In this document: positions 26,256 through 34,414 of the stretch, piece after piece
How positions within the stretch are numbered: the stretch's first letter is position 1
How the letters are laid out: each line of letters opens with the position of its first letter
Assembly: GCF_020567525.1 (NCBI RefSeq)
Contig: NZ_JAJCVI010000001.1
Coordinates: 186,001 to 250,000 of the forward strand
Origin: Halorubellus salinus
GTDB taxonomy: Archaea > Halobacteriota > Halobacteria > Halobacteriales > Natrialbaceae
Reading direction: 5' to 3'
Length of the DNA stretch: 64,000 nt
Notes under the pieces: generated by a model
The model's input: only the letters and a program-made list of their open reading frames with translations
Told to the model about the DNA's origin: nothing
The model's database searches: none
Made by a program: the position numbers and the translations under genes

Positions 26256-26355
26256 AACGCCGACGAAGGACGTCGAACGCCGACGAAGCACGTCGAACGC
26301 CGACGAAGCACGTCGAGCGGTGACGCAGGACGTCGAACGCCGTCGTAGTACGGCA
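26256..26355 (+). repeat. 20-bp tandem repeat, five units, in the 3' flank of the VOC gene
   Basis: Units of 20 bp begin at 26256, 26276, 26296, 26316 and 26336; the first three are nearly identical (GAACGCCGACGAAGGACGTC type). The stop codon (26247-26249) lies just before the array. The units carry no spacers, so this is not a CRISPR array. Confidence 0.88.
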
Positions 26356-26460
26356 CGTGCACCGACCAGCGTTCGGTCGCGTGGTTCACTCGGTTCCGCA
26401 TTCCGGTAACTATTGAATCAAACCGGGGTTATTGAACGGGCCTGAACGTAACCATCGTTG

Positions 26461-28071
26461 ATGCACAAGCCGCTACTGGTCACCGACTTCCTCGACCGGG
26501 CTCGCCGGCACTACGCCGACGAGACAGCCATCGTTGCGACGACGGGCGACCGCTACACGTACCGAGAGTTCGGCGCGCGCGCCGACGCGTTCTCCGCGTT
26601 CCTCCAGTCCGAGGGGGTCGCGAAGGGCGACCGCGTCGCCGTCCTCGACCCGAACACCCACTACCAGCTCGAGGCCGCGTACGGAATCATGCAGGTTGGC
26701 GCCGTCCACACGCCGCTGAACTACCGACTCACCCCCGCGGACTACGCGTACATCCTCGAGGACGCCGGCGTCGACGTCGTCTACGCGGATCACGAGTACG
26801 CCGAGAAGATACAGGCCGTCCGCGACGACGTCCCGACCGACCTGTTCGTGACGGACGACCCGGACGCCGTCGACGGCGACTGGCGCGACGTCGAGACGGA
26901 ACTGGACGCCGCCGGCGCCGACTACGAGCGTCCCGAGATGACGGAGGACGACGTCGTCACGATAAACTACACGTCCGGGACGACGGGCGACCCGAAGGGC
27001 GTCTGCCGCACGCACCGCGCCGAAACCCTTCACTCGTACCTCGTCACCGCGCACCAGGAGATCAGCGACGACGACGTCTACCTGTGGACGCTCCCGATGT
27101 TCCACGTCAACGGCTGGGGGCACATCTACTCCATCACGGGCAACGGCGCGACCCACGTCTGCACGCGCGGCGTCGACGCCCCCGACGTCTTCGACGCCAT
27201 CCAGACCGAGGACGTCTCCTACCTCTGCGCCGCCCCCACGGTCCTGAACATGCTCATGGACTACTACGACCAGCAGGACGGCGACGTCCAGACCACGGGC
27301 GCGAACGACGTTCGTGCCGCCACCGCCGGTGCCGCCCCGCCCGAGTCGACGCTCCGGACCGTCGAAGGCGAGTTCGAGTGGACGCTCATGCACGTCTACG
27401 GCGCGACCGAGACCGGCCCGCTCATCACGACCTCGCACACGCCCCGGCACTTCGAGGGGAAGTCCGACGACGAGCGGTTCGGCCTCATGAAACGCCAGGG
27501 CATCGGGTACCTCGGCACCGAGGTCCGCGTCGTCGACGAGGACGGCGAGGACGTCCCCCGGGACGGCTCCACGATCGGCGAGATCGTCGTCCGCGGCAAC
27601 CAGGTGATGGAGAAGTACTGGAACAAGCCGGAGGCGACCGAGGAGGCGTTCAGCGAACGCCGCGAAGGCTACTACCACATGGGCGACCTCGCGACGTGGG
27701 ACGAGAACGGGTTCGTCGCCATCCAGGACCGCAAGAAGGACATCATCATCTCCGGCGGCGAGAACATCTCCACCATCGAACTCGAGGACGTCCTCTACGA
27801 GCACCCCGAGGTGTCGAAGGCCGCGGTCATCCCCGCGCCGAGCGATCGGTGGGGTGAGACGCCGAAGGCGTTCGTGGTGCTCGCCGCGGACGCGAGCGTG
27901 GACGCGGACGGCCTGAAGGACTTCGTCGCCGACCGCGTCGCGAGCTTCAAACGCATCACGCGCGTCGAGTTCGTCGAGGAACTCCCCGAGACCGCGACCG
28001 GGAAGGTCCAGAAGTACGAGCTCCGGCAGCGCGAGTGGGACGGCGAGGAGTCGATGGTCGGCCAGGGCTAG
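26461..28071 (+). CDS. AMP-dependent acyl-CoA ligase
   Basis: 536 residues from ATG 26461 (a TTG sits directly before it). ANL-family motifs: P-loop NYTSGTTGDPKGVCRTH, VYGATETGPL, GEIVVRGNQVMEKYW, MGDLATWDENGFVAIQDRKK and the A10 lysine in ETATGKVQKYEL. It activates fatty or aryl acids to CoA thioesters. The subfamily (medium/long chain or phenylacetate) cannot be decided from sequence. TATA-like GGTTATTGAA is about 30 nt upstream. A short 25-bp direct repeat follows the stop (28079 and 28104). Confidence 0.94.
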   Translation: MHKPLLVTDFLDRARRHYADETAIVATTGDRYTYREFGARADAFSAFLQSEGVAKGDRVAVLDPNTHYQLEAAYGIMQVGAVHTPLNYRLTPADYAYILEDAGVDVVYADHEYAEKIQAVRDDVPTDLFVTDDPDAVDGDWRDVETELDAAGADYERPEMTEDDVVTINYTSGTTGDPKGVCRTHRAETLHSYLVTAHQEISDDDVYLWTLPMFHVNGWGHIYSITGNGATHVCTRGVDAPDVFDAIQTEDVSYLCAAPTVLNMLMDYYDQQDGDVQTTGANDVRAATAGAAPPESTLRTVEGEFEWTLMHVYGATETGPLITTSHTPRHFEGKSDDERFGLMKRQGIGYLGTEVRVVDEDGEDVPRDGSTIGEIVVRGNQVMEKYWNKPEATEEAFSERREGYYHMGDLATWDENGFVAIQDRKKDIIISGGENISTIELEDVLYEHPEVSKAAVIPAPSDRWGETPKAFVVLAADASVDADGLKDFVADRVASFKRITRVEFVEELPETATGKVQKYELRQREWDGEESMVGQG

Positions 28072-28194
28072 CTCGCTCGCGACCCCGCGCGGACCGTGTC
28101 GTCGCGACCCCGTGTGGACGGCGTCGTCGTCGACCGGTCGTGGACGCGGGGAAGTCGACCGCCTTTTCTCCGTGCGCTCGCTACCGGGAGCGTG

Positions 28195-29025
28195 ATGGGA
28201 GTCGTCGCCACCGGGTCGATACACGGCCATTCGTACGTTCGCGTCCAGGGTGGCGGCGACGCCGACGGCGTCCTCGTCGTCGTTCCCGGGTTGAACGACC
28301 CGCTGAAGCGAGTCGGCGACGCCCGCTGGTTCGCGGGCCTCATGGCGCTCTACCTGCGTCGATACCGGGACGCCCGCACGGTCTACATGCTGTCCCGACC
28401 GCCGGGGCTCGCCGGGGCGCGGACGACCCGCGAGATGGCGGGGCACTACGCGACGGCGCTCGACGCGCTCGCGACCGCGGAGGGCGTCGAGGCCGTCGAC
28501 CTCCTGGGGCTGTCCCTCGGCGGGTTCGTCGTCCAGCACATCGCCGCGGACCGCCCGGACCGCGTCGACCGCGCGATACTCGGCCTCGCCGGTACCGAAC
28601 TGTCGACCGCGGGCGAGACGCGCCTCCAGCGGTGGCGTGCGCTCGCCAGGCAGGAACGCTGGGGACCGATATACCGGGACGCGTACGGACTCGTCGCCAC
28701 CGGATTACGTGCCAGGGTGATGCAGGCCGGGAGCGCGGGGTACGACCTCGTCGCGACCCCCCGGCATCCGAGCGACTTCACGGCGTCCGTCGACGCCAGT
28801 CTCGCGCACGACGGCCGGGACGCGCTCCACGACGTGCCCGTGCCGACGCTCGTCGTCGGCGGCACCGCCGACCCGTTCTTCGACGAGGACGGGTTCCGCG
28901 ACGCCACGCGTCGCCTCCCCGACGGCCGGCTCGCGCTCCTTGACGGCGTCGGTCACGACGCGGTCATCGAGCACCCCGCGGCGTTCGACGGCGCCATCCG
29001 ACGGTTCCTCGCCGACGCGGACTGA
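28195..29025 (+). CDS. Alpha/beta hydrolase
   Basis: 276 residues from ATG 28195; TATA-like GCCTTTTCTC (28161-28170) is about 28 nt upstream. The nucleophile elbow is LLGLSLGGFVVQHIA (Ser); the acid is in GTADPFFDED and the base His in LLDGVGHDAVIEHP. The oxyanion region is VVVPGLNDP. The substrate is unknown. It converges with the hydratase at 29056. Confidence 0.88.
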   Translation: MGVVATGSIHGHSYVRVQGGGDADGVLVVVPGLNDPLKRVGDARWFAGLMALYLRRYRDARTVYMLSRPPGLAGARTTREMAGHYATALDALATAEGVEAVDLLGLSLGGFVVQHIAADRPDRVDRAILGLAGTELSTAGETRLQRWRALARQERWGPIYRDAYGLVATGLRARVMQAGSAGYDLVATPRHPSDFTASVDASLAHDGRDALHDVPVPTLVVGGTADPFFDEDGFRDATRRLPDGRLALLDGVGHDAVIEHPAAFDGAIRRFLADAD

Positions 29026-29055
29026 CGACACGAGCGCGCAGGAATCGGGTCCGAT

Positions 29056-29820
29056 TCAGTCCCACTCGGGGTCGCGGCCCTCGAGGAACGCGTCCACGCC
29101 CTCCTCGTGCTCGTCCATCATGTACGCCTGCACCTGCATGTGGTTCTCGTAGTCCAGCGCCTTCCGCCAGTCGTTGTCGAGGTTCTCGTGGATCGCCTGC
29201 TTCGTCATCCCGACCGTGCGCGTCGGCCGGCGACCGAGCTTCCCGCAGATGGCGTCGACGGCCTCGTCGAGGTCCTCGGGGTCGACCGCCTCGTTCACGA
29301 GGTCGATGCGTTCGGCCTCCTCGCCGTCGAAGAACTCGCCGGTCATCGTCAACCGCTTCGCGGTCCGGAGCCCGAGGAGCTTCGGGAGCGTGAACGTCGC
29401 GCCCGTGTCCGGGATGAGCCCGATCCGGATGAACGCACACGAGAACGTCGCGTCCGGGACCGTGTACGCGAAGTCAGCGGCCGCGACGATCGCGAGGCCA
29501 GCGCCGACGCAGTCGCCGTTGACCTTCGCCACGACCGGCACCGGCGACTGCATGATCGTCGCCGCCGCGCGATTGAACGACTCCGCGACGCGCTCGTAGG
29601 CCTCGTGGGGCCCCTCCTCGCGCTGTTTCATCGCCTGGATGTCCCCGCCCGCGGAGAACGCCGGGTCGTCGCCCGTGATGACGACCGCGTCGTGCTCCTC
29701 GACGGTCGTCTCGTCGACCGCGTCGGCGAGCTCCTCGGCGACCTCGATGTCCATCGCGTTCATCATCCCCGGCCGGTCGAACGTTATCGTGCGCACGCCG
29801 TCTTCGTCCTCTACTCGCAT
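29056..29820 (-). CDS. Enoyl-CoA hydratase/isomerase
   Basis: 254 residues from ATG 29820. Crotonase fold with oxyanion-hole FSAGGDIQAMKQREEG and NGDCVGAGLAIVAAADFAYT, the GLIPDTGATFTLPKLLGLRT loop (PaaG/PaaF-like) and C-terminal AFLEGRDPEWD. It may act in phenylacetate or beta-oxidation. The TATA box is about 28 nt upstream. It shares the ending and fold of the hydratase at 15795 but is a distant paralogue. Confidence 0.92.
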   Translation of the reverse strand: MRVEDEDGVRTITFDRPGMMNAMDIEVAEELADAVDETTVEEHDAVVITGDDPAFSAGGDIQAMKQREEGPHEAYERVAESFNRAAATIMQSPVPVVAKVNGDCVGAGLAIVAAADFAYTVPDATFSCAFIRIGLIPDTGATFTLPKLLGLRTAKRLTMTGEFFDGEEAERIDLVNEAVDPEDLDEAVDAICGKLGRRPTRTVGMTKQAIHENLDNDWRKALDYENHMQVQAYMMDEHEEGVDAFLEGRDPEWD

Positions 29821-29843
29821 ACCTCGTTGAACTCTCCATTGGT

Positions 29844-29852
29844 GCTTAATTG
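29844..29852 (-). promoter_or_regulatory. TATA box of the 29056-29820 hydratase
   Basis: GCTTAATTG (minus strand CAATTAAGC) is centred about 28 nt before ATG 29820. The remainder of the gap up to 30046 shows no gene, only a short hairpin-like CCGAGGGTTCCTTCGG near 29939. Confidence 0.65.
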
Positions 29853-30046
29853 TTCGGGGGTCGCTACCGGACGGTTCGTCGTCCCGACCCCCGCGCTCGG
29901 AGCACGCCAGTAGCCTTCGAGGAAGACCCAGGTCACCACCGAGGGTTCCTTCGGTGCGACTCGATGAACCGCCCGGTCGCTCTCACCGGATTTCGCCGCA
30001 GCGGATAGAAACCCTGAAAAGCTTCCCGAGCGCACGGCTATCCGAC

Positions 30047-30784
30047 ATGACAGCACGGGCGCCTCGCGCCGGGGATGCGGCCGCCATCGGGCAGGTCGCG
30101 CTCATCGGACTCTTCGTCACGGCACTCGCGACCGCACAGCTCACCGCAAGCAAACTCCTCATGTTCGGCCTCCCCTTCGAGCTCCCGCTCGCCGGCGGCG
30201 CGCTGGTCCTCCCCGGCGCGGCGCTCGCGTACGCTCTCACGTTCTTCGCGAGCGACTGCTACGCCGAACTGTACGGGCGTCGCGCGGCGACCGTGATGGT
30301 GAACGTCGGGTTCGCGATGAACTTCGTCGTCCTGCTGCTCGTCTGGTCGACCATCGCCGCACCCGCCCTCCCCGACCAGCCCATCGACCCGTCGACGTTC
30401 GCGACCGTCCTCGGGGCGAGCACGAACATCGTCCTCGGGTCGCTGCTCGCGTACGTCGTCAGCCAGAACTGGGACGTCCTCGTCTTCCACCGCATCCGCG
30501 AGTACACCGACGGCGAGAAGCTCTGGCTGCGCAACATCGGGTCGACCGCGACCAGCCAGTTCCTCGACACCGTCATCTTCGTGTCGGTCGCGTTCTCCCT
30601 CGCGCCCGCCGTCCTCGGCACCGGTGGGAGCACGCCGACGAACGTCATCCTCTCGCTCATCGTCGGCCAGTACGTCTTCAAGCTCCTCGTCGCGCTCGTC
30701 GACACGCCGTTCGTGTACGCCGTCGTCGCGCTCGTCGACCGGTTCGGTGACGGGGCCGCGACAGCCGACCCCGCGACCCGATAA
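30047..30784 (+). CDS. Queuosine/archaeosine precursor transporter (VUT/YhhQ family)
   Basis: 245 residues from ATG 30047; TATA-like CTGAAAAGC is about 30 nt upstream. Six to seven membrane helices. Family signatures: TALATAQLTASKLLMFGLPF, ALTFFASDCYAELYGRRAA, RIREYTDGEKLWLRNIGSTA and QFLDTVIFVSVAF. YhhQ/QPTR proteins import queuosine precursors such as preQ0 or preQ1; in archaea this would supply archaeosine for tRNA. Located in the cell membrane. Confidence 0.88.
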   Translation: MTARAPRAGDAAAIGQVALIGLFVTALATAQLTASKLLMFGLPFELPLAGGALVLPGAALAYALTFFASDCYAELYGRRAATVMVNVGFAMNFVVLLLVWSTIAAPALPDQPIDPSTFATVLGASTNIVLGSLLAYVVSQNWDVLVFHRIREYTDGEKLWLRNIGSTATSQFLDTVIFVSVAFSLAPAVLGTGGSTPTNVILSLIVGQYVFKLLVALVDTPFVYAVVALVDRFGDGAATADPATR

Positions 30785-30828
30785 ACCCGCCCCCGCGTCT
30801 ACTCACCACGCTCGCGTCGACCCACCAC

Positions 30829-30836
30829 GTTTTATC
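30829..30836 (+). promoter_or_regulatory. TATA box of the PaaI-type thioesterase gene
   Basis: GTTTTATC is centred about 27 nt before ATG 30860, giving a leaderless mRNA. It follows a short imperfect 19-bp duplication (30792 and 30811) in the 3' flank of the transporter gene. Confidence 0.65.
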
Positions 30837-30859
30837 TCGCCACCCGTCGCAGACCCGGT

Positions 30860-31246
30860 ATGGACATCGAAGCGTTCTTCGAGGAGATGCCGTTCGCCGA
30901 CCTGCTCGGCGTGGAAGTGACCGAAGCCGAAGCCGGCCACGCGGAAGGCTACCTGGAGATGCGCGAGGACCTGTCGTGGAACGCCGACCGCCTCATGGCT
31001 CACGGCGGCGTGACGTTCACGCTCGCCGACACCGTCGGCGGCGCCGCGCTCGTCTCCGAGGTCGACCAGCCCGTCCCCACCATCGACATGCGCATCGACT
31101 ACCTAGACGCCGGCACCGGCGACCTCCGCGCGGAAGCCGACGTCGTCCGCGTCGGCGGCGACGTCGGCACCGTCGACGTCGAAGTGTACGCCGCCGCCGA
31201 CGACACCCTCGTCGCCGACGCTCGCGGCGTGTACAAGACCGGATAA
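30860..31246 (+). CDS. PaaI-type hot-dog thioesterase
   Basis: 128 residues. Hot-dog signatures: LMAHGGVTFTLADTVGGAAL with the HGGxxxxLAD motif, VPTIDMRIDYLDAGTGDLRA, and closing VADARGVYKTG. Hydrolyses acyl-CoA or aryl-CoA, and in paa-containing organisms removes stalled phenylacetyl-CoA ring intermediates (known for bacterial PaaI; inferred here). It lies 3 kb before the paa operon, across the kinase gene. A GC hairpin follows the stop (31252-31273). Confidence 0.9.
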   Translation: MDIEAFFEEMPFADLLGVEVTEAEAGHAEGYLEMREDLSWNADRLMAHGGVTFTLADTVGGAALVSEVDQPVPTIDMRIDYLDAGTGDLRAEADVVRVGGDVGTVDVEVYAAADDTLVADARGVYKTG

Positions 31247-31251
31247 CGGCA

Positions 31252-31273
31252 CCGGCGGTCCGGTGGCCGCCGG
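31252..31273 (+). terminator. Possible hairpin after the thioesterase gene
   Basis: CCGGCGG (31252-31258) pairs with CCGCCGG (31267-31273) across an 8-nt loop, six bases after the stop codon. No U-run follows, so a terminator role is only a possibility. Confidence 0.3.
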
Positions 31274-31402
31274 AAACCCGGACGGTTCCAGGACGAACCA
31301 CCTCCGGAGACGGAGACATCGGCCAGTACCGTCGGCGCTGGCCGCCCTCGTGCCCATCACACTAAAGCACGCGCAGAGCGGTCTGTAGCTAGAACCGTCG
31401 AC

Positions 31403-33577
31403 ATGGCCTGGCAGTTCACGCCGTACGTCACCCCGACCGCCGTCTCCGCGACGCTCTCGTTCGCGCTGTTCGCGTACATCGTCACGATCCGGCGACGGAA
31501 ACTCGACCTGCTGGTCGTCCGCAGCTTCGTCCTCCTGACGCTCTCCATCGCCGTCTGGGGGTTCGGTGACGTCCTCCAGCTCAGCGCGACGACGCTCGCC
31601 GCGAAGCGAGCGTTCCTCGCCGTCCAGTACGTCGGTGCTGCCGGCGGCACCCTGGGATTACTCGCGTTCGCGCTGGCGTACACCGACAACGACCGCTGGG
31701 TGAACCGGTGGACGGTCGGCCCGCTCGTCGCCGAAGCGTTCGTCGTCCTCGCGTTACTCCTCACGAGCCCGCGACACCACCAGCTCTACGTCGTCGCCGT
31801 CGACACCCAGACCGTCGCGGGCGTCGTCCAACTCGAACGGTCACTCGGGCCGGCCGCTCGCGCGCACGTCGTCGTCTCCTACCTCGTCATCCTCGCGTCC
31901 ATCAGCCTCCTCGTCCGGTCGGCGGTCCGGTCGGAGAGCCTCTTCCGCGCGCAATCGCTCGCCGTCGTCGTCGGCGTCACCCTCCCGTTCCTCACGAACG
32001 TCGTCTGGTTCCTCGGGCGGGGCCCGCAGAACAACGTCGACCTCACCGTCGTCGGGTTCGGGCTCGCCGTCTTCCCGCTCTGGTACGCGGTCTCCCGGCA
32101 CGACCTGCTCCGTATCTCGCCGGTCGCTCGCGACACCGTCATCGAGGACATGCAGGACGCGGTCGTCGTCGTCGACGACACCGACCGCATCGTCGACGCG
32201 AACCCCGCCGTCGCCACGCTCGGCACGCCGGCGGCCGCCGAAGTCGTCGGCAAGGACGTGACGAACGCGTTCCCGTTCCTCGAACCCGCCGTCTCGCCCG
32301 CCGTCCAGACGCCGGACGAGGTGACGGTCGAGTCCGACGACGTCACGAAGCACTTCGACGTGAACGTGCAGTCGCTCTCGAACGACGAGAGGGGGACGCG
32401 ACTCGTTCTCCTCCGGGACGTCACCGAACGTCGTCGCGTCGAGGAACGCTACCAGCGGCTCATCGAGAACTCCTCGGACATGATAACCGTCCTCGACGCG
32501 GACGGCACGATCAAGTACGACAGTCCCGCCATCGAGTCGCTCCTCGGGTACGACCAGGACGAGTGGGTCGGGCGCGCCGGTCGCGAGCGCCTGCATCCGG
32601 ACGAACGCGACCGCATCGTCGCGGAGTTCCGCGACGGCGTCGACAACCCCGGCTACGAGACGCGCGTCGAGTACCGCATCCGGCACGCCGACGGCTCGTA
32701 TCGCGTCTTCGAGACGTTCGCGTCGAACCTCGTGCACGACCCGGTCGTCGATGGCGTCGTCCTGAACTCGCGGGACGTCACCGACCGGAACCGCCGCGAG
32801 CGGGAACTCGAACGCACGAACGAGCGGCTGGACGAGTTCGCGAGCGTCGTCAGTCACGACCTCCGGAACCCGCTGACGGTCGGGAACGGCTATCTGGAGA
32901 TGGCGCGCGACGGCGACCTGGACGCGCTCGACGAGGTCGCGTCCGCGCACGACCGCATGGAGCGGATCATCGACGACGCGCTCGCGTTGGCTCGCGAAGG
33001 CGATTCGGTCGACGGCGTGACGACGGTGTCGCTCGATGCGGTCGTCGAGGACGCCTGGGATTCGGTCGCGACCGAAGCGTCGACGCTCGAGGCCAGCACG
33101 GGCGCGATCATCCAGGCCGACCGGTCGCGGCTCCAGCGACTCCTCGAGAACCTGTTCCGGAACAGCGTCGAGCACGGCTCTCCCTGCTCCCGGAGCGCGT
33201 CCGGGAACGCACCCGGACACGGCGGCCGCGACGTCGCGGTGACCGTCGACGTCGAGTACGGAGACGAAGCCGACGGCGACGACGTGCACGCGCCCGAGGA
33301 CCGTCCAGTCGTGGCGTTCGCCGTGAGTGACGACGGCGACGGCATCCCGCCGGCCGAACGCGACTCCATCTTCGATTCCGGCGTCACGTCCCGAGAGGAC
33401 GGGACCGGGTTCGGACTCGCCATCGTCGAGACCATCGCGAACGCACACGACTGGGCCGTTCGTGCAACCGAGAGCGATACGGGCGGTGCACGGTTCGTCG
33501 TGGACATCGACGCGGACCGCAACCGCGATGCCTACGGCGAAGGCGGCGACGTGGACGGCCAGCACGCGGACGGCTGA
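31403..33577 (+). CDS. Sensor histidine kinase (7TM, two PAS, HisKA, HATPase)
   Basis: 724 residues. The N-terminal seven-helix sensor module spans about 8-225 (TAVSATLSFALFAYIVTIRR onward). PAS 1 is at about 245-345 and PAS 2 at about 350-470 (RYQRLIENSSDMITVLDADG). The HisKA His is near residue 485 in SVVSHDLRNPLTVGNGYLEM. The HATPase has LLENLFRNSVEHGS, DDGDGIPPAERDSIF and GTGFGLAIVETIANAHDW. No receiver or response regulator is adjacent. The extreme C-terminus (GGDVDGQHADG) is the first unit of a 36-bp tandem repeat; see 33551-33658. Confidence 0.92.
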   Translation: MAWQFTPYVTPTAVSATLSFALFAYIVTIRRRKLDLLVVRSFVLLTLSIAVWGFGDVLQLSATTLAAKRAFLAVQYVGAAGGTLGLLAFALAYTDNDRWVNRWTVGPLVAEAFVVLALLLTSPRHHQLYVVAVDTQTVAGVVQLERSLGPAARAHVVVSYLVILASISLLVRSAVRSESLFRAQSLAVVVGVTLPFLTNVVWFLGRGPQNNVDLTVVGFGLAVFPLWYAVSRHDLLRISPVARDTVIEDMQDAVVVVDDTDRIVDANPAVATLGTPAAAEVVGKDVTNAFPFLEPAVSPAVQTPDEVTVESDDVTKHFDVNVQSLSNDERGTRLVLLRDVTERRRVEERYQRLIENSSDMITVLDADGTIKYDSPAIESLLGYDQDEWVGRAGRERLHPDERDRIVAEFRDGVDNPGYETRVEYRIRHADGSYRVFETFASNLVHDPVVDGVVLNSRDVTDRNRRERELERTNERLDEFASVVSHDLRNPLTVGNGYLEMARDGDLDALDEVASAHDRMERIIDDALALAREGDSVDGVTTVSLDAVVEDAWDSVATEASTLEASTGAIIQADRSRLQRLLENLFRNSVEHGSPCSRSASGNAPGHGGRDVAVTVDVEYGDEADGDDVHAPEDRPVVAFAVSDDGDGIPPAERDSIFDSGVTSREDGTGFGLAIVETIANAHDWAVRATESDTGGARFVVDIDADRNRDAYGEGGDVDGQHADG

Positions 33578-33658
33578 CGCGGTGACGTGGACGGCCAGCA
33601 CGCGGACGACCGACGCGGTGACGTGGACGGCCAGCACGCGGACGACCGACGCGGTGTC
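33551..33658 (+). repeat. 36-bp tandem repeat straddling the kinase stop codon
   Basis: Copies start at 33551, 33587 and 33623 (GTGGACGGCCAGCACGCGGA in each). In copy 1 the next bases read CGGCTGA, giving the kinase stop; copies 2 and 3 read CGACCGA, with no stop. The unit is 12 codons long, so reading through would add repeats of the type DVDGQHADDRRG. Confidence 0.92.
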
Positions 33659-33667
33659 GGGTCGGTG

Positions 33668-34312
33668 TCAGCCGAACAGCTGGTCGAACACCGCGGCCTG
33701 TCCGCGACGGAGTCGTTCGAGGAACGCGGACTTGCTGACGCCGAGCGCGTCGGCGACCTCGCCTGCGTCCACGCGACGGGGAACCTCGAAGTACCCGAGG
33801 TCGTACGCCGTCCGCATCGCCTCCTCCTGTGCGGTCGTGAACGGCCAGCGTTCCGCGACGGCCTGATCGTCCTCGGACCCGAGCGGGTAGATGCGCTGGA
33901 GCGTGACGCCGACCGTCTCGCCCGCGGCCGCCATCACGCCGTCGAGGACGTCGCGGCCGACGACTGCGCCCGTATAGCGCTCCTCGCCCTCGTCGTACCG
34001 CAGCGACTCCACCATGAACCCGGCGTCGGTGAGCCGCTGGACGACGCAGGGATGCTTCGAGAGACACCGGAAGTTGACGCGTTCACCGACCCGGGCCGCG
34101 TGCAGGTACCGGAGGCGGTCGTCGGTGTCGAGGACGTCCGCGAGCGCGTCCGCGTCGCTCGCGCTCGTCGAGCACTGCAGGAGCACGTTGCCGTCCTGGC
34201 GCAACTGTGGCGGGTTCGCTTCGACGGTCGTCTCCGTCTCGCGCGTCGCGGCGGCGAGCGGGCAGTCGTCGCCGGTGACGCGGAATTCGACGACCAGGCA
34301 CTCCTCTATCAC
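33668..34312 (-). CDS. HTH-10 (Bat-type) transcriptional regulator
   Basis: 214 residues from GTG 34312. The C-terminal HTH-10 domain is FTTAQEEAMRTAYDLGYFEV, then PRRVDAGEVADALGVSKSAF and LERLRRGQAAVFDQLF, as in the bacterio-opsin activator family. The N-terminal sensing domain starts IEECLVVEFRVTGDDCPLAA and has several Cys (LLQCSTSASD, FRCLSKHPCVV). GTG 34312 was preferred over upstream GTG 34342 because the TATA at 34346-34354 is too close to the latter. Divergent from paaA, so it is the probable phenylacetate regulator (inference). Confidence 0.87.
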   Translation of the reverse strand: MIEECLVVEFRVTGDDCPLAAATRETETTVEANPPQLRQDGNVLLQCSTSASDADALADVLDTDDRLRYLHAARVGERVNFRCLSKHPCVVQRLTDAGFMVESLRYDEGEERYTGAVVGRDVLDGVMAAAGETVGVTLQRIYPLGSEDDQAVAERWPFTTAQEEAMRTAYDLGYFEVPRRVDAGEVADALGVSKSAFLERLRRGQAAVFDQLFG

Positions 34313-34333
34313 GCGACCATCACGACAGCCACT

Positions 34334-34371
34334 ACCACCCACGGGTACTTAAGGCCCGCACATGTGGTGGT
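34334..34371. promoter_or_regulatory. Divergent promoter between HTH-10 regulator and paaA
   Basis: A palindromic TATA element TACTTAAGG (34346-34354) could serve both directions. It is flanked by inverted ACCACC (34334-34339) and GGTGGT (34366-34371), nearly symmetrical about it, and by the palindrome CACATGTG (34359-34366). For paaA this predicts a leader of about 40 nt with a Shine-Dalgarno-like AGGTGAT near 34398. Confidence 0.5.
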
Positions 34372-34414
34372 GTACTCGTTTGTCCCTGGACGTGCTAGGT
34401 GATGATGAACCATT

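Noticed and set aside
26256-26355. CRISPR array
   Set aside because: Direct repeats are adjacent without unique spacers, 20 bp long and not palindromic; no cas genes in the window.
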